In this document: positions 5,856 through 6,373 of the stretch, one piece after another
Layout: every line of letters starts with the position of its first letter
How positions within the stretch are numbered: position 1 is the stretch's first letter
Origin: Anaerolineaceae bacterium UBA700
GTDB taxonomy: Bacteria > Chloroflexota > Anaerolineae > Anaerolineales > Anaerolineaceae
DNA: 6,373 nucleotides
Direction of reading: 5' to 3'
Assembly: GCA_002298885.1 (NCBI GenBank)
Contig: DBMK01000010.1
Location: forward strand, 1 to 6,373
Notes under the pieces: generated by a model
What the model was told of the DNA's origin: nothing
The model's database searches: none
The model's input: the letters and a program-made list of their open reading frames with translations, nothing else
Translations under genes and position numbers: made by a program

Positions 5856-5883
5856 ATAACCATCGATCCGCTATTGGTTATAT
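5854..5883. promoter_or_regulatory. Second inverted repeat in the VOC promoter/leader
   Basis: ATATAACCA (5854-5862) and TGGTTATAT (5875-5883) are a perfect 9-base inverted repeat with a 12-base centre. It straddles the predicted transcription start near 5862 and ends just before the ribosome binding site at 5887-5893. With that start the left arm would be mostly absent from the mRNA, so a DNA-level binding site fits better than an RNA hairpin; this depends on the true start. Confidence 0.5.
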
Positions 5884-5902
5884 TTGAAAGGAGTAGTGCA
5901 GC

Positions 5903-6274
5903 ATGCCTCGCGTGATCCATTTTGAAGTCCCGACAACCGACGCCGAAGCCAGCCGGAAATTCTATGAGAATGTCCTCGGCTGGACGTTTTCCAAGTACCC
6001 TGGCCCCGTGGAATACTGGCTGGTCATGACCGGCGATCCCAAAACGCCCGGCATCGACGGCGGCCTCGGCGGCGCCGCCAATGAGCTGAAGGGCACGGTC
6101 AACACTGTGGGTGTTGACAATCTGGACGAGACGCTCGAAAAGGTGCTCGCCAACGGCGGGCAGATTATTGCCCCCAAGGATGAGATTCCAGGTATCGGCT
6201 ATTTGGCCTACGTGCGCGAGCCCGGCGGAGCCATGCTGGGCCTGATGCAGGCTCTCCCCGGCGCCATGATGTAA
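5903..6274 (+). CDS. VOC superfamily (glyoxalase/bleomycin-resistance-like) protein
   Basis: A 123-residue cytosolic protein made of two beta-alpha-beta-beta-beta halves, the normal size of a single VOC domain. The first half shows VIHFEVPTTD (4-13), RKFYENVLGWTF (18-29, the typical Y-x-x-x-LGW helix) and GIDGGLGG (50-57). The second shows TVNTVGVDNLDETLEKVLANGG (65-86) and GYLAYVREPGGAMLGLMQ (99-116). His6 sits at the usual first metal-ligand position, but the later positions where glyoxalase I has His and Glu appear as N67 or hydrophobic residues, so a metal-dependent glyoxalase reaction is doubtful and a binding or resistance role is equally possible. AAAGGAG at 5887-5893 precedes ATG 5903 by 9 bases. 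It has its own promoter with an operator palindrome shared with the upstream RibD_C operon, and a strong terminator 18 bases after the stop, so it is a single-gene unit that may also receive read-through. Confidence 0.9.
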   Translation: MPRVIHFEVPTTDAEASRKFYENVLGWTFSKYPGPVEYWLVMTGDPKTPGIDGGLGGAANELKGTVNTVGVDNLDETLEKVLANGGQIIAPKDEIPGIGYLAYVREPGGAMLGLMQALPGAMM

Positions 6275-6292
6275 ACAAGATAAATCAAGCAC

Positions 6293-6334
6293 GATGAACC
6301 GCCCGGCCTGAAAGGCCGGGCGGTTCATCTTTTA
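6293..6334 (+). terminator. Strong intrinsic terminator after the VOC gene
   Basis: GATGAACCGCCCGGCCT (6293-6309), loop GAA and the perfect complement at 6313-6329 form a 17-base-pair GC-rich stem, followed directly by TTTTATTAT. This is a near-ideal Rho-independent terminator, beginning 18 bases after the stop at 6274. Confidence 0.95.
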
Positions 6335-6337
6335 TTA

Positions 6338-6346
6338 TGTTATAAT
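6338..6346 (+). promoter_or_regulatory. Possible extended -10 promoter for a gene beyond the window
   Basis: TGTTATAAT is a perfect extended -10 element (TG-N-TATAAT) placed just after the terminator, with the same layout as the element at 2555-2563. No -35 is visible, since that position falls inside the terminator stem. The downstream gene, if any, is outside the window, and the stretch is AT-rich, so it may be chance. Confidence 0.35.
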
Positions 6347-6373
6347 CATTTATCCACAATAATTACCTTATAT

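Noticed and set aside
5852..6328. 158-codon minus-strand frame opposite the VOC gene
   Set aside because: It runs through the terminator stem and the VOC promoter and mirrors a complete VOC domain on the other strand.
6350..6358. TTATCCACA, a perfect match to the E. coli DnaA box
   Set aside because: Only one box is present at the window edge in AT-rich sequence, with no cluster of boxes and no dnaA, dnaN or similar gene nearby. A replication origin cannot be supported.

Overview
The window reads as accessory or flanking chromosome of a free-living bacterium, most likely a member of Chloroflexota (Anaerolineae-like). This is an inference. It rests on a secreted protein with a YVPAILQNY-plus-polyproline linker just after its signal peptide, a style I associate with exported Anaerolineae proteins, on the mix of small soluble families, and on GC-rich palindromic repeats between genes. 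Genes mostly have clear Shine-Dalgarno sequences and sigma-70 type promoters. No RNA gene, transposase, CRISPR array or phage gene was seen.

Layout. Positions 1-177 hold a GC-rich inverted-repeat element and then AT-rich sequence lying 3' of the first gene. Positions 178-2388 (minus strand) encode a 736-residue exported putative zinc metallopeptidase with HEFMH and a downstream GEATATW motif. A 196-base divergent intergenic region carries a promoter for that gene and, on the plus strand, an extended -10 promoter with an operator-like palindrome and a start-codon hairpin for the next gene. Positions 2585-3616 encode a membrane-anchored or exported alpha/beta hydrolase, followed 89 bases later by a DUF1801 (YdhG-like) protein at 3706-4089. 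Positions 4090-4613 are non-coding and filled by a composite palindromic repeat with six copies of a 14-base core. Then come two tandem RibD_C/dihydrofolate-reductase-like paralogues (4676-5236 and 5253-5819, 16 bases apart, one operon) and a VOC/glyoxalase-like protein (5903-6274) closed by a near-ideal intrinsic terminator at 6293-6334.

How the genes may work together. The three genes from 4676 to 6274 are small cytosolic proteins of families often found near stress or detoxification genes. The promoter of the RibD_C pair and the promoter of the VOC gene each contain the same kind of 16-base palindrome (13 of 16 positions identical) directly after or overlapping a TTGACA -35 box, so one unseen repressor probably controls both units. 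This shared operator is the most interesting signal in the window. The palindrome in front of the VOC gene contains GAAC-N4-GTTC, the pattern of Gram-positive LexA boxes, which is a testable but unproven reading. No enzymatic substrate can be assigned from the sequence for any of these genes.
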